Positions 34,769-45,739 of a stretch of DNA of 64,000 bases are shown here, in pieces (position 1 is the first letter of the stretch; each line of letters opens with the position of its first letter). The position numbers and the translations under genes are program-made. The stretch spans positions 62,001 through 126,000 of the forward strand of contig JADLZK010008562.1 of the NCBI GenBank assembly GCA_015847255.1, given 5' to 3'. The DNA is from Hyparrhenia diplandra. Taxonomy: Eukaryota > Streptophyta > Magnoliopsida > Poales > Poaceae. A model generated the notes under the pieces. It was not told the origin of the DNA and ran no database searches. It was given only the letters and a program-made list of their open reading frames with translations.

Positions 34769-35130
34769 TGGTCTGCAGGCTTTGCAATTCCTTCACCAAT
34801 TCACATTGACGATTAAATGGGCCGGCCCACGTTTGTTTGCCAGTTGTCAGCACGACAAGGAAAAGCAAAGGCCCGATTTCCTAAATATGATCACGATGTT
34901 TGTCATTTGCTCAAAAAAATTGATGTCAATGGAGAGAGAAAGAGAGAGAGAGTGTGTGTGTTTGTGTGTTCAGTTTGCCTTGATCTTTTTCTTCCTAGCT
35001 AGGTGGATTTCATTTAACGTGATAAGGAAACAAGTCTATTGAATTGTTGAAGGTCAATTACCGACTAAATATTATTCTTTTAAACCTAGATCAACTTAGT
35101 TTGGATGTACTTATGCAGGATATATATGTG
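34769..35130 (+). repeat. Right copy (B) of the large duplication, right piece
   Basis: After the LINE target duplication the match to copy A resumes (GGCTTTGCAATTCCTTCACC, GTTGTCAGCACGACAAGG, GATGTTTGTCATTTGCTC). It later matches 28495-28590 (ACCTAGATCAACTTAGTTTG). A GA/GT-rich stretch lies at 34932-34970. Confidence 0.8.
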
Positions 35131-35578
35131 TAGGCAGGGACGAAGCTAGAAAAAAAATTAGGACTCAGCTGAACAAAAGTCAACAACAGTCTCAGCCTTC
35201 ATCTCTTTATATCTACAACTCAAACTAGAAACAACGCGCGGCAAAGCTGCGTTGGATGGAACCAATGGGGTAGAAGCTGGATTAATTGTTGAATCTCTTA
35301 CCTTTTGAGGCCACGTTTGCAGTGATATTATCTTTTTTATTGTTCCAATAATATTTATTTAAGAAAAGATAGATATGCATGGTTATGTTTGTAGTACTCC
35401 CTGATAAATGTTAATATTTTTCACTATAAATTTAGTCAAAGTTGACATAGTTTGACTAATACATTTTCTATAATTGCATGCTTTTTTTTGACAGAGGGAT
35501 TAGGTATTTGAGTTGTGCAACTGGAAAATATATTTTTCGATCCTCCGTGTACAATTCCCATGTGCGTTTAGAAGTTTA
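35131..35578. other. Spacer with one Stowaway-like MITE
   Basis: AT-rich with no coding sequence. It contains the small element at 35397-35500 and ends at the left target duplication (GTTTA, 35574-35578) of the large LTR element. Confidence 0.45.
35397..35500. mobile_element. Short Stowaway-like MITE (degenerate)
   Basis: TA-CTCCCTGAT at the left and AGAGGGATTA at the right are inverted ends around an AT-rich core with AGTCAAAGTTGACATAGTTTGACT, typical of this class. The boundaries are approximate. Confidence 0.5.
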
Positions 35579-35852
35579 TGTTGTGAACGCAGCGTCATCG
35601 GGCGGTTAGGACCTTCCCCTCTCCGTCTCTCATGATCACGCCAGTAGATGAAAGAAGTAGAACAAGTAGACACAAGATAGGGAGACTATTCTTTATTCAT
35701 CCGAATATATGTAATTACAACATAGATCTCCCACGTATATATAGTCACCGCCAAGACCTAAGAGTTTCGATAAGAGCCCACATACAAACGGACTAGGATT
35801 AGGATTCCTCCTTCTCCTTTCCTTCTAGGACGAGTCCGTGTGTTTTACAACA
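35579..35852 (-). mobile_element. 3' LTR of the LARD-like element
   Basis: Left copy. On the minus strand it contains GACTATATATACGTGG, a TATA-like motif, and is preceded by the purine tract TCAAGGGGAG. Confidence 0.9.
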
Positions 35853-36480
35853 CTCCCCTTGAGGCGATTACCACGATATGCATATGCTCCTCATCAAAAA
35901 CTCCATCCAAAAACCCGGTGGGAAAAAAAACGGTTCTTGGAGAAAAGAGTACATCGCATTCGTTAATTGCATTGCATATGTTGTCTCATTAAAAACCTTG
36001 TGTGAGAAACCTTCAAGTAAAAACTCACGTAGGGAAAAAAGAGTACAACATTTAACCTTCTTGGTCATATATTCTTGAGGATATTCTATTCTTCATGCAT
36101 AGATATTGATCTTCATAATCTATGCATAAACTTCGATGTTTTAGCAAATATGATCTACTTGATCTTTGTAATTCTAGTGGTTTACCATAAAGGCAGATTC
36201 AATAAAATATGCTCCTCCTCATAAAGCCAAACTTTGAACTTCATTGTTCAAACCACACTTTTTATAAACGTGTGTAAATGAAGTTGGCTCATAATTCTTC
36301 TATGAATTATATGGGAGCAATATGCTTCATGCATAATGACCACAAATTAGCTGTGCAAAAACAAATAAATATTATCCTTCAGAGAAATAGATCATTTCGA
36401 GGTATGGGGGTAAATAAATTAATATTCAATATCTTCAAGATAGTGTATCAAACTTATACTAGAGTTTGAATACTTATAAT
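35853..36480 (-). other. 3' internal segment of the LARD-like element
   Basis: AT-rich sequence between the 3' LTR and the nested insertion; no coding motif. It joins 41452 onward once the nested element and one TSD copy are removed. Confidence 0.6.
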
Positions 36481-36485
36481 TAATC

Positions 36486-36895
36486 TGTCGGACTCGGTCA
36501 AGAGTCGCCCGAGATAAGCGGAGTGGCTGAATATTTAATTATTATTTAGCTTTATTATTATAATTATTAGATTAAATTAAAGAGAGTTATAAAAAGACTA
36601 ATGGGCCTGGCCCGTTAGCAATTGTAAACCCCTCATATAAATATAGGGGCAACTATCGTGAGACAATTAAGAAAGAAATAATTTAGGGTTTACCCTAGCT
36701 CTCCGGCTCGAGCCAGCCACCGCCGCCCAAGCCGCGCCGCCGCCAGCGCCGCCTCGCTGCGCCGCCGCCGCCGTTTTGCGCCGCCCCTTCGCCAACGCCG
36801 CGCGCCACCATCTTCGCCCGCGTTCTCACGTCGATTTCAACCACGTCATGTCTCTCGTTCTTCCTCTCGGCGTTGATCGAAAACGGGTTGTGACA
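36486..36895 (+). mobile_element. 5' LTR of nested chromodomain element
   Basis: Starts TGTCGGACTCGG and ends GGTTGTGACA. CTCATATAAATATAGGGG (about 36633-36650) is a TATA-like region. The 3' part is a (GCC)n-rich tract. Confidence 0.92.
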
Positions 36896-36911
36896 GATTG
36901 GTATCGGAGAC
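36896..36911 (+). other. Primer-binding site, initiator tRNA-Met type
   Basis: GATTGGTATCGGAGAC lies directly after the 5' LTR and matches the TGGTATCAGAGC type with one change. Confidence 0.85.
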
Positions 36912-36923
36912 CACTACGATCCA

Positions 36924-37960
36924 ATGGCCTGCACCTTAGGACAAACCATCGGCGAACGTCCAACGGGATCATCGGCGAGTACATCGCAGCCATGGAGGCC
37001 AAAGCCATGGAGGCTAATTCAGCCCCATCATCGCCTAAGTACATCCCGCCCTCCAAGCGCTCTCTTGGTCTGCCAGACACGGATGAGTCCTCCATCCGCC
37101 GCACCTCCGATTCCTCAATCCTACTGACCAACGGATAGTCCGAATTTTCATCTCGAATTTGATACAGAAATTCCCCAAGAAATTATTCGAATTTCCACCT
37201 AAATTCTTGCCGGACAATCCCAGACGTTACCGGCAATAATATTAAATTATTTTTTCCGGAGTATGATGGCAAGGGTGATCCTTCTCATTGGCTGTACAAG
37301 TGCGATAAATTTTTTCTCGCTCAAGGAATTATTGCTACAGATCAGATGCAGATCGCCTCGTTCCATCTCCAAGGGAACGCATTATCTTGGTTTATTCGTT
37401 GGGAAAACGAAGTGGGTCAACCAACTTGGCGAATTTTTCGCGGCTATTACGGGGCGTTTTGGAACTCCACTACACAATCATCTTGGTGATCGACGGCATC
37501 ACGTCGGAGCGGGAGATTTGGACGGGTACACTAATACGTTCACAAAGAACGCCGAACAAGGTACATCTCAAGGGAATGCTTTATATTCTTGGGTTAGCAC
37601 CTCGATTGGATCGACGTCCAACTACATCAACCACGATATTGAGACAGCCATAGCACTTGCTAGGCGTCTCTATACATCTTCCCGTCGACAGAACTCAAAG
37701 GTACGCACAAGAGGATATTCAGATATTCAAATATCGGTTCATGGGTTAACTGGCATATCCACTTGTCCTACCATGCAATTAATTATCAATATAAATGGCA
37801 CCAATTTATTGGCTCTATTGGATTCTAGTTCAACACACAATTTAATGGATTCTGATTTGGCTATGAAACTGGGCCTCCAAAGTTCTTCTTTACACCGGCC
37901 CGCTCAAAGTTCTTGCCGCCAATGGACAACACATAACAAATGTGGGAAGGTTTGATGATA
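36924..37960 (+). pseudogene. Gag-protease region of nested element (frameshifted)
   Basis: A gag core is readable across frames near 37250-37480 (FPEYDGKGDPSHWLYKCDKF, then FLAQGI and FHLQGNALSWFIRW). After a gap of deleted gag, the protease appears at about 37725-37900 as LIININGTNLLALLDSSSTHN. The active-site triad, usually D-(S/T)-G, reads D-S-S, so the protease is probably inactive even apart from the frame breaks near 37270, 37480 and 37920. Confidence 0.75.
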
Positions 37961-38073
37961 TTGAATTTTCTATTGCTCTTGAACGCTTCAAAGCAGATTT
38001 CTTCAAGCATCAAATTAGGAGGCTATGACGTTGTTTTGGGTGTGCACCGGCTGAGTTCTTTGGGAAATATTGT

Positions 38074-39389
38074 ATGCGGAATTTTAATAAACTTATTATG
38101 AAGTTCGGTGGAAAGGACGGCCGATCACATGGCACGGCCTCTCTAAAGAGACAGATTCTCAACCGGTATTCATATAATTTCTCCCCGACGTGCCAATTGG
38201 ATCCTCTCGTTATGCAAATTCCAACGGCTTTTCGAGAGAACCTTCGGGGCTCCCACCTCAACGGCGTTATGATCATAGAATTCATCTTAAGGATCTCACT
38301 CGGCCGGCCGCCGTCGTCCGCCCTTATCGTTACCCTCAGATACAGAAAAATGAACTGGAACGACAATGTGCAGACATGCTTCATCAAGGTATCATCCGGT
38401 ATAGCACTTCGCCATTCTCATCCCCCTGTCCTTCTTATCAAAAAACATGATCGGACTTGGCATTTTTGTGTTGATTATCGGGAGCTCAATAGTAATACCT
38501 TGAAAGACAAATTTTCAATACCGGTTATTGCTGAATTACTGGATGAACTAGAAGGTGCTAAATTCTTCACCAAATTAGATCTTTGCTTAGGCTATCACCA
38601 GTACGCATGCATCCTCGGGACATCGAAAAGATAGCTTCGAGGACACATCATGGGCACTTTGAGTTTTTGGTCATGCCATTTGGATTATGCAATGCACCTT
38701 CAACTTTTCAAGCTTTGATGAATGGTATATTGGGACCGTTTCTGCGTAAGTTTGTGCTGGTTTTCTTTGATGACATCCTGATATTTAGCAAATCCTGGTC
38801 TGAGCATCTCCACCATGTGGAAGAGGTTTTCAAGGTACTAGCATCTCATAATATTTTCTTAAAGAAATCTAAATGCCTCTTTGGTCAATCACAATTGGGT
38901 TATTTGGGACACATTATATCGGATGCTGGAGTGGCTGTTGACCCAGAGAAAATTGAGGCCGTAACTGCTTGGCCGCTCCCCACAACTCTCCGTGAATTGC
39001 GGGGCTTTCTGGGACTCGCTGGTTACTATAGAAAGTTTATAATAGATTATGGTACAATTGCACGCCCCTTTGGTGATCTTCTTAAGAAGGACTCCTTACG
39101 TTGGACACCCTTGGTAACAACAGCTTTTGAGCACCTTAAGAGGACTTTATCATCAGCACCGGTTCTCCAACTTCCGGACTTTAATAAATCATTTGTGGTG
39201 GAATGTGATGCGCCCGTACAGGTATGGGTCTTTGTTTTACATCGGGGTAATGGTCCAATTGCTTACTTTAGCAAACGTATGCCCGATAAGTACAAAAAGT
39301 TAGCCGCTTATGAAAGAGAACTCATAGGACTCGGTAACAAGAAGTCAAGTATTGGCGACCATATCTTTGGGGCCGCCCATTTATTATAA
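38074..39389 (+). pseudogene. Reverse transcriptase-RNase H of nested element (frame breaks)
   Basis: RT spans two overlapping frames. The first, to 38634, has FCVDYRELNSNTLKDKFSIP and FFTKLDLCLGYHQY. The second, from about 38583, has PFGLCNAPSTFQALMNGILG, the catalytic FFDD (near 38766), and LGYLGHIIS. RNase H follows (FVVECDAPVQ, PIAYFSKRMPDKYKKLAAYE), with the frame ending at 39389. The frame change at about 38610 and the end at 39389 are probably small indels. Apart from these the sequence is well conserved, fitting a young element. Confidence 0.88.
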
Positions 39390-39430
39390 GGTCAGATCAT
39401 TACAGTCTTAAGTACATTTTAGATCAACGC

Positions 39431-40507
39431 TTGTCCACAGTTCCGCAGCATCAATGGGTTAGCAAATTACTTGGCTATGATTTTACTGTGGAGTACAAGC
39501 CGGGCAAATCAAATGTGGTGGCTGACGCATTATCTCGTCAGAACACAGATGAATCTTCCCTCATGGCTATTTCAGAAATTCAATTGGGGTTATTTGACCA
39601 GCTACGGGAGGAAATTGCATTCAGTGATGAAGCTATAGCCCTTATTGATTCTATAATCAACGGTAAGGACTCTGCATGGGAAGTTAAGAATGGATTGATC
39701 TTGTTCAACAAAAAGGTATGGCTTTCCAAATCATCCAAACATCTTCAGACTATTCTCCATGCAATTCATGATTCAGCACATGAGGGTATACAGAAAACTT
39801 TGCATCGATTCCGTCAGACCTTCTTTGTCAAACATGATAAACGCATTGTCACAGATTTTGTGAATGATTGTTTGGTTTGCCAACGCAACAAAACTGAACA
39901 CCTTCATCCAGCTGGGCTTCTTCAGCCTTTACCAATTCCAGAGCAGATCTGGGAGGATATCTCAATGGATTTCATTGAAGCTCTTCCGAAAGTTGGATCT
40001 AAATCGGTAATCTTAACAGTGGTTGATCGTCTATCCAAGTATGCTCACTTTATACCCCTCTCTCATCCGTATACAGCAACTTCAGTAGCTCAGAAATTTT
40101 TCTCAGAGATTGTTAGACTACATGGCTTGCCAAGATCAGTGGTTAGTGACAGGGATGTCATCTTCATGAGTCAATTCTGGCAAGAAATTTTCCGTCTATC
40201 CAACATTATTTTGTCACCAACATCGGCTTATCATCCTCAAGCAGATGGCCAGGCTGAGGTCGTCAATAAAATTATTACGATGTATCTACGCTGCTTGACT
40301 GGTGACAAACCAAAGGATTGGGTAAGATGGTTACCTTGGGCTGAATATTGCTATAATACTTCATATCATGCATCGACCAAAACAACGCCGTTCAAACTTG
40401 TGTATGGGCGTGATCCCCCTACTATTCGTGGTTATCATCCGGGTGAGACAACATTACCAGCCGTGGATGATTTACTAACTCAGCGGGATATTTTTCTCAA
40501 TCGATAA
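39431..40507 (+). pseudogene. Integrase of nested element
   Basis: The open frame of 358 residues starts in the RNase H-integrase linker (YKPGKSNVVADALSRQ). The zinc-binding part has H-x3-H like HEGIQKTLHRF and CLVCQRNK. The catalytic core has VVDRLSKYAHFIPL (Asp), VVSDRDVIFMSQFW (Asp) and ADGQAEVVNK (Glu). The frame ends at 40507, and the C-terminal part continues in another frame from 40585. It inserts cDNA in intact relatives. Confidence 0.88.
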
Positions 40508-40584
40508 AGGTTCGTTTACGATTATCTCGGGATTATTACCGCAAATATTTTGATGCTAAACATACGCACGAGAGAGAATTTAAG

Positions 40585-40998
40585 GTGGGTGATTATGTTT
40601 GGCTCAAACTTTTATCCCGTTCTGTGGCAACAATATCTGACTTACACAAAGGCAAGCACTCTCCTAAATATTTTGGACCCTTCAGCATCAGTAAGATCAT
40701 TACACCAGTAACATATGCATTGAATTTACCGCCTGGAACCCGTATACACAACGCCTTTCATGTCAGCATGCTCAAACCACACCGTGGGGAGATACCTACA
40801 GATATTTCAGAATTACCTCGGATTCATGATGGCACACCGGTCCCTGAACCTGAATTAATGCTCAAAACGAGAGTCCGCCAAGGTCAGCTTCAAGTGCTCA
40901 TCAAATGGAAGAACAAACCTGCTGCAGATGCTTCATGGGAAGATGCGGAATTATTCAACAAAATCTATCCAGGACTTCGGCTCGAGGACGAAATTTGA
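40585..40998 (+). pseudogene. Integrase C-terminus with chromodomain-like segment
   Basis: The 137-residue frame has the GD-V-L motif (GDYVWLKLLSR), KYFGPFSISKII, and HNAFHVSMLKPH. It ends with a chromodomain-like segment (QLQVLIKWKNKPAADASWED, then AELFNKIYPGLRLEDE) whose aromatic W-x2-KP...SWED pattern is typical of chromoviruses. That domain directs integration towards particular chromatin in this group. Confidence 0.88.
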
Positions 40999-41015
40999 AT
41001 CTCCAGCGGGAGAGA

Positions 41016-41446
41016 TGTCGACTCGGTCGGCGAGTCGCCCGAGATAAGCGGAGTGGCTGAATATTTAATTATTATTTAGCTTTATTATTATAATTATTAG
41101 ATTAAATTAAAGAGAGTTAGAAAAGACTAATGGGCCTGGCCCGTTAGCAATTGTAAACCCCTCATATAAATATGGGGGCAACTATCGTGAGACAATCAAG
41201 AAAGAAATAATTTAGGGTTTACCCTAGCTCTCGGCTCGAGCCGCCGCCGCCGCCCTCACGCCGTGCTTGCCGCCGCGGCCTCAAGCCGCCGCCGCCGCGC
41301 CGCCCTGCTGCGCCGCCGCCGCCGCCGTTTGCGCCGCCCCCTTCGCCAACGACGCGCCACCATCTTCGCCGCGTTCTACGTCGATTTCAACCACACCACG
41401 CCTCTCGTTCTTCCTCTCGCGTTGACTCGGAAAACGGGTTGTGACA
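41016..41446 (+). mobile_element. 3' LTR of nested chromodomain element
   Basis: Partner of 36486-36895, preceded by GCGGGAGAGA and followed by TAATC. It is slightly longer because of extra GCC triplets in its GC-rich part. Confidence 0.92.
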
Positions 41447-41451
41447 TAATC

Positions 41452-44400
41452 CTTAGTGGATTTTCAAATTGTATTCTATAAATCTTCAAGATTTTGATTG
41501 TACAAATCCAGCCTTGCATTTGGCATTTAGGGGATAATTCAATTGCCAAAACCACCATTATTCTCATACCTTCTATGATATTCTTAGAGGATATCATTAA
41601 CTTCATGCTAGCTTTTCATACACTTTTTAAGTGTTTTGATGACACCTTCACGGTATTTAAGATTCCTCATTTTCTTTCTCTCGGGTCTATATTCACTTCG
41701 GGGATGAATGGTGTTTATTCAAAATTGACTGGCAAATCCTTCATGGATTAATTCCTTCAAGGATGTACATTCATTCTTAGTGAATTAACAATTCTCTTCT
41801 ATGAGATACATTCTCTACTAGATCGAGAGATGAGTGATATACACAATGACATAGCGTTATTCACTTTGTAAAATCATTCAATGATTGCAGTCCTTCTAGG
41901 ATATGCTCTTCTTGAGACTTGAATATTCATTCAGGAATATATATACACCTTAGACTTTAATACTTAGTTTGAGATTCCTACAAGTTACGATTTATATTCT
42001 TCGGGAATTATATGGATTTTCATAATCCACTAATTAACTGCATATTCGATATTCATTCGTTTCATTTGCCAGAGATACAGCAGAACATTCATTTCTTCTT
42101 AACAGGAGATTGAACCTCAATTGAATTCTTCATTGACTGGTATAATCACTACAGGTGATTTTGCCATGGACTTTGTTTCCGGATCCGGGTTCTCATAAGA
42201 GAAACATTTGCAATTAAAGAGGTAGTTTGTCGACAATTATTTTCTTTCTTCCAATACTCTCACAATGTGAGAATATTCTATCTCTGTCATTTCCCAAACA
42301 AGAGATGGTATATTGTTCTCCGCATACCCAACACTAGTGAGGTGCGCGCTAATTGTGTTGGATGTCATCTTCATGATGATCCTCTTCATGAGGTGTTTAA
42401 CCTTCTTCGTGAGGCGTTCTCTTCATGAGAATAGAGGAGTTCCATTTCTTTTCTATTTAACGTGTATACGCTAAACTAGAACCCACAAAGGCCCCCCCGT
42501 AGATTTTAGATTGATAGTATATAATATTTAGTTTACTACTAGTAAACACAACTTCTGGTTCATAACTTCAAGTTACTCCTCTTATTTCAAAAATATCGGC
42601 ATATGCTCGCTTCAGGCTTCAAAAGAGTATTAGTCAAATTATTATATGACTTGGTGTGTGATATCGTTTCTGCTTCAAGCTCAAAGGAATATTTTCTCTT
42701 AAGATCATTTTCCTCCAATGGAAATAATATTTGGCATTCAAAATATAGGCTTTCTCTCCCCTAATGCCAATATTAGATCAATAATAGCATACTTCAAAAT
42801 ATATCCCCTATCATGGGCTTAATTCAAATTCATATATCTCCAACTACAAGTGGAGGCCCATTTATGTATGCTATGATTAAATTTTATAGAAAATATTCAC
42901 ACACATATTTCAATATGGGGGGTTATTATTCATTATGCAAATGAGCTAGAATACCTAAAGTGCATTTAAGAATGTTCAAAGCATTCCTACAAAATCAGGG
43001 ATGTTCTCCCCTAATATGCACAAATCATAGTTTAGAAAACTATTTCATTCTCTAGCTTCTTTATTAATTAGCCTAAAAAAATTAATCCAAGTACTCATAC
43101 CAAAAATGGATCATACACTTCAAATGTATAAAATACGCAACATTTAAATTCACATGGAATCTTCTATAATTTTCTAATTGCCTTTATTGCAAAACTCCCT
43201 TGATGCCTTTTCTTCGTAAATCCCAAATCATCATAATTGTATTATCCAATATCTTAGTCCCACAACTATTCATCCCATCAAATGGGTTAGTCTCCATTGA
43301 GTAAAATTTCATAAACCCACTCCCCCGATCTTAGGCTGCTTGGCCTAGATCAATCTATTGCTTATGCATACGATGCATCGAAAGCAAATCGTTCCTTAGT
43401 TCAACGGGAACCATATAGACATAGCATGCTAGCTAGCCAATTTACTTATACGGGAAGCGCAAAGGTAGCTACTAGCTACAACAGTAGCGGTTATGCTAAT
43501 ATTCATGCAACAATGGAGATAGTTGCAGCTCAACCAGATACACATGCAGGTGTAATGTGGAATGTTAGTATTCAGTCTAACATAATAGATAACAACAAAA
43601 TAAAGAGCTACGAGCTTACATGCAATTAGTGCAAGAGAGAAAGTTAACTCATGCAAGTGAGTCCCATAATGTATTTGTTACTTCTATCGGCCAAATACTC
43701 AATTCAGAGAGTAACTAAGAAATATTTATGCTGAGTTTACTACACTTCAATGGTAGCAAAATATCCTTCATGGATTAAATAATGACCATAACAAATAATT
43801 TACTATATAGAGTAACTCTAGGATATTTCTTCTTCTTTTAAGGCATGCATATTAACATAACTTGGATCATGTGCATAGAAGTTTACTACATGTAAACGAG
43901 TAGCAAGGTGAAAAAAAAATAGTGGATGGTTACTCAAAATATTCTTAGAAGCATCCTAGCATTTTCAGAATTATGGTATATGCAAATTTTTAGAATTTAT
44001 AGCATTCATTCATCTCAAAAAAATCTTATGCTAGGAAAAAAAAAAAATATGAGTCTCTCAAAAGTGAAGTCTAAGGTCTGCCGGATTCAGAGAGCTCATA
44101 CACCTTATACCATGTTTCTAGTGTAATCATTCAAGATTTTATTCTTACAATTGCATGGTATAAAAACATCACATGCACTAGCATAATTCAGAATTAAATC
44201 CAGTGTAGCAAAATTTCAAGAATCAATCTAATATTTAATTCAGAAAAATAAAGCTAGGCAAAATATCCATTAAACTTCAGATTTAATGTGTCTATATATA
44301 AACACACTCTTATACATTCGGGTATAAGACATACCGTAAATATGCAGGGTTAGATATTCAGAAAATTAGTAGAAAACTAAAATTCTCAAGGGGCTTTAAA

Positions 44401-45442
44401 TTCTTATATGCACCCTAATTCTCGTGAAGTACATGATTGACTCTACTAGAGTACAAATCCAATTCAATGCTTACACTGATTCTGACCCGAGTTCTCATAT
44501 GTCCCGAGTACTCAGCTTAACTTTATTTGTGCATATTTTAATACCAAGTAGATACGAAGGCTTGCAGGCCTATTGTGTATGATACGACTGCACGCCAGGA
44601 TAGACTAACCGCTACTGGCGTGCGAGCCGCGGCGTCATACTCCTAGACTTGATTCAACTCATCAGGAAGCACAAAATCTACACGCTTGACGCAGCCACTG
44701 CTGGAGGCTAGATCGAAGGTATCACGAAGTGTCAGGATGCGACGACGATGGCGCACAGACCACCTTTTGTGCGGGATTGCGACCAGGAACATGCAGACAG
44801 TAAACGGCGTACGGGCCGATCGATTACGGTTAGCTGCTCAGCTGCAGGCCGAGATATATGCAACAAACAGCACGTCATGGACAATGGATGCGGAACCGTA
44901 CGTGTACCCGCGTGTGCTCATGCAAGAGCTCATGATCGATAGACTTGGTGGCGTTCATGCATGTACTTGTTATTGCTCATACACAAAATTTGAAGCAAAA
45001 TAATAATTGAGCTTGATCGTGCAAGATCGGTTTATCTGTAATGCAGCGATCTTCGTGTCACTAGCATGTACCCGTGCATATACGATTGGTGTACTTAAGA
45101 GTGTATGTACGTACTTCATGTACAGATTCAAGATATGAGAGCATAGACTAGCTCGAAGGCTAGCACATTCAAGCAATCTGCGAGATGCGATTTTTTTTCA
45201 TACCTTTGATTCTTGAATTCGGGCGAAGGCTGTCGCGAAGGACAGTTCGGCTAGGCCGTGGGGACCTGCCGGGCGTGACGATGAGTCGATGCAAAGGCAG
45301 ATTAGTAGCAGGCAGAGGTAGCAGATCCGTTCCGCTAACAACGCCGGGGATGTCGACGTCGCCGAAGTAGTCACGGGCAGGACGTCGGCACGGCGCCGGT
45401 GCCAAGATCGGTGGCGGCTTCAACGGCGATGTCGACGAAAGA
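41452..45442 (-). other. Main internal segment of the LARD-like element
   Basis: About 4 kb, strongly AT-rich, with frequent short words such as AGGATAT, CTTCATGAG and TCATTCA. Open frames are short on both strands. A small frame at 45423-45169 (complement, MKPPPILAPAPCRRPARDYF) near the PBS lies where gag would start but shows no gag motif. No gene called. Confidence 0.6.
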
Positions 45443-45461
45443 GCTTGTCGTCTTGATAACG
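45443..45461 (-). other. Primer-binding site candidate of the LARD-like element
   Basis: The complement CGTTATCAAGACGACAAGC begins directly after the 5' LTR. It resembles the CGTTATCAGCACGA type seen next to LTRs of Copia elements, but the primer tRNA is not resolved here. Confidence 0.5.
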
Positions 45462-45734
45462 TGTTGTGAAACGCGCGTCGTCGGGCCGGTTAGGACCTTC
45501 CCTCTCCGTCTCTCATGATCACGCAGTAGATGAAAGAAGTAGAACAAGTAGACACAAGATAGGGAGACTATTCTTTATTCATCTGAATATATGTAATTAT
45601 AACATAGATCTCCCACATATATATAGTCCTGCCAAGGCCTAAGAGTTTCGGTAAGAGCCCACATACAAACGGACTAGGATTAGGATTCCTCCTTCTCCTT
45701 TCTTTCTAGGACAGAGTGCGTGTGTTTTACAACA
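45462..45734 (-). mobile_element. 5' LTR of the LARD-like element
   Basis: Right copy, followed by GTTTA (45735-45739). It differs from the left copy by a few substitutions and single-base indels near its left end. Confidence 0.9.
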
Positions 45735-45739
45735 GTTTA

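Larger units (their letters stand above)
36486..41446 (+). mobile_element. Chromodomain Ty3/gypsy LTR retrotransposon (Reina-like), nested, TSD TAATC
   Basis: LTRs 36486-36895 and 41016-41446 are nearly identical, and the element is flanked by TAATC on both sides (36481-36485, 41447-41451). After the left LTR comes GATTGGTATCGGAGAC, an initiator-tRNA-Met PBS, and before the right LTR the tract GCGGGAGAGA. Between them are gag, protease, RT, RNase H, integrase and a C-terminal chromodomain-like segment in the chromovirus order. The length of 4.96 kb and short LTRs suggest the Reina lineage. Several single-base frame lesions exist, but LTR similarity indicates a recent insertion into the LARD-like element. 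Confidence 0.93.
35579..45734 (-). mobile_element. Large, mostly non-coding LTR retrotransposon (LARD-like), minus strand, interrupted by a nested element
   Basis: Near-identical repeats 35579-35852 and 45462-45734 (about 273 bp, TGTTGTG...ACAACA) are flanked by GTTTA on both sides (35574-35578 and 45735-45739). On the minus strand the right LTR is 5'. Just inside it the complement reads CGTTATCAAGACGACAAGC, resembling the PBS of some Copia elements. TCAAGGGGAG precedes the left LTR as the polypurine tract. Without the nested element (36486-41446) it is about 5.2 kb. The interior is AT-rich and I find no gag or pol motifs, so it probably moved with proteins supplied in trans. An alternative is a Copia element decayed beyond recognition. 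Confidence 0.88.
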
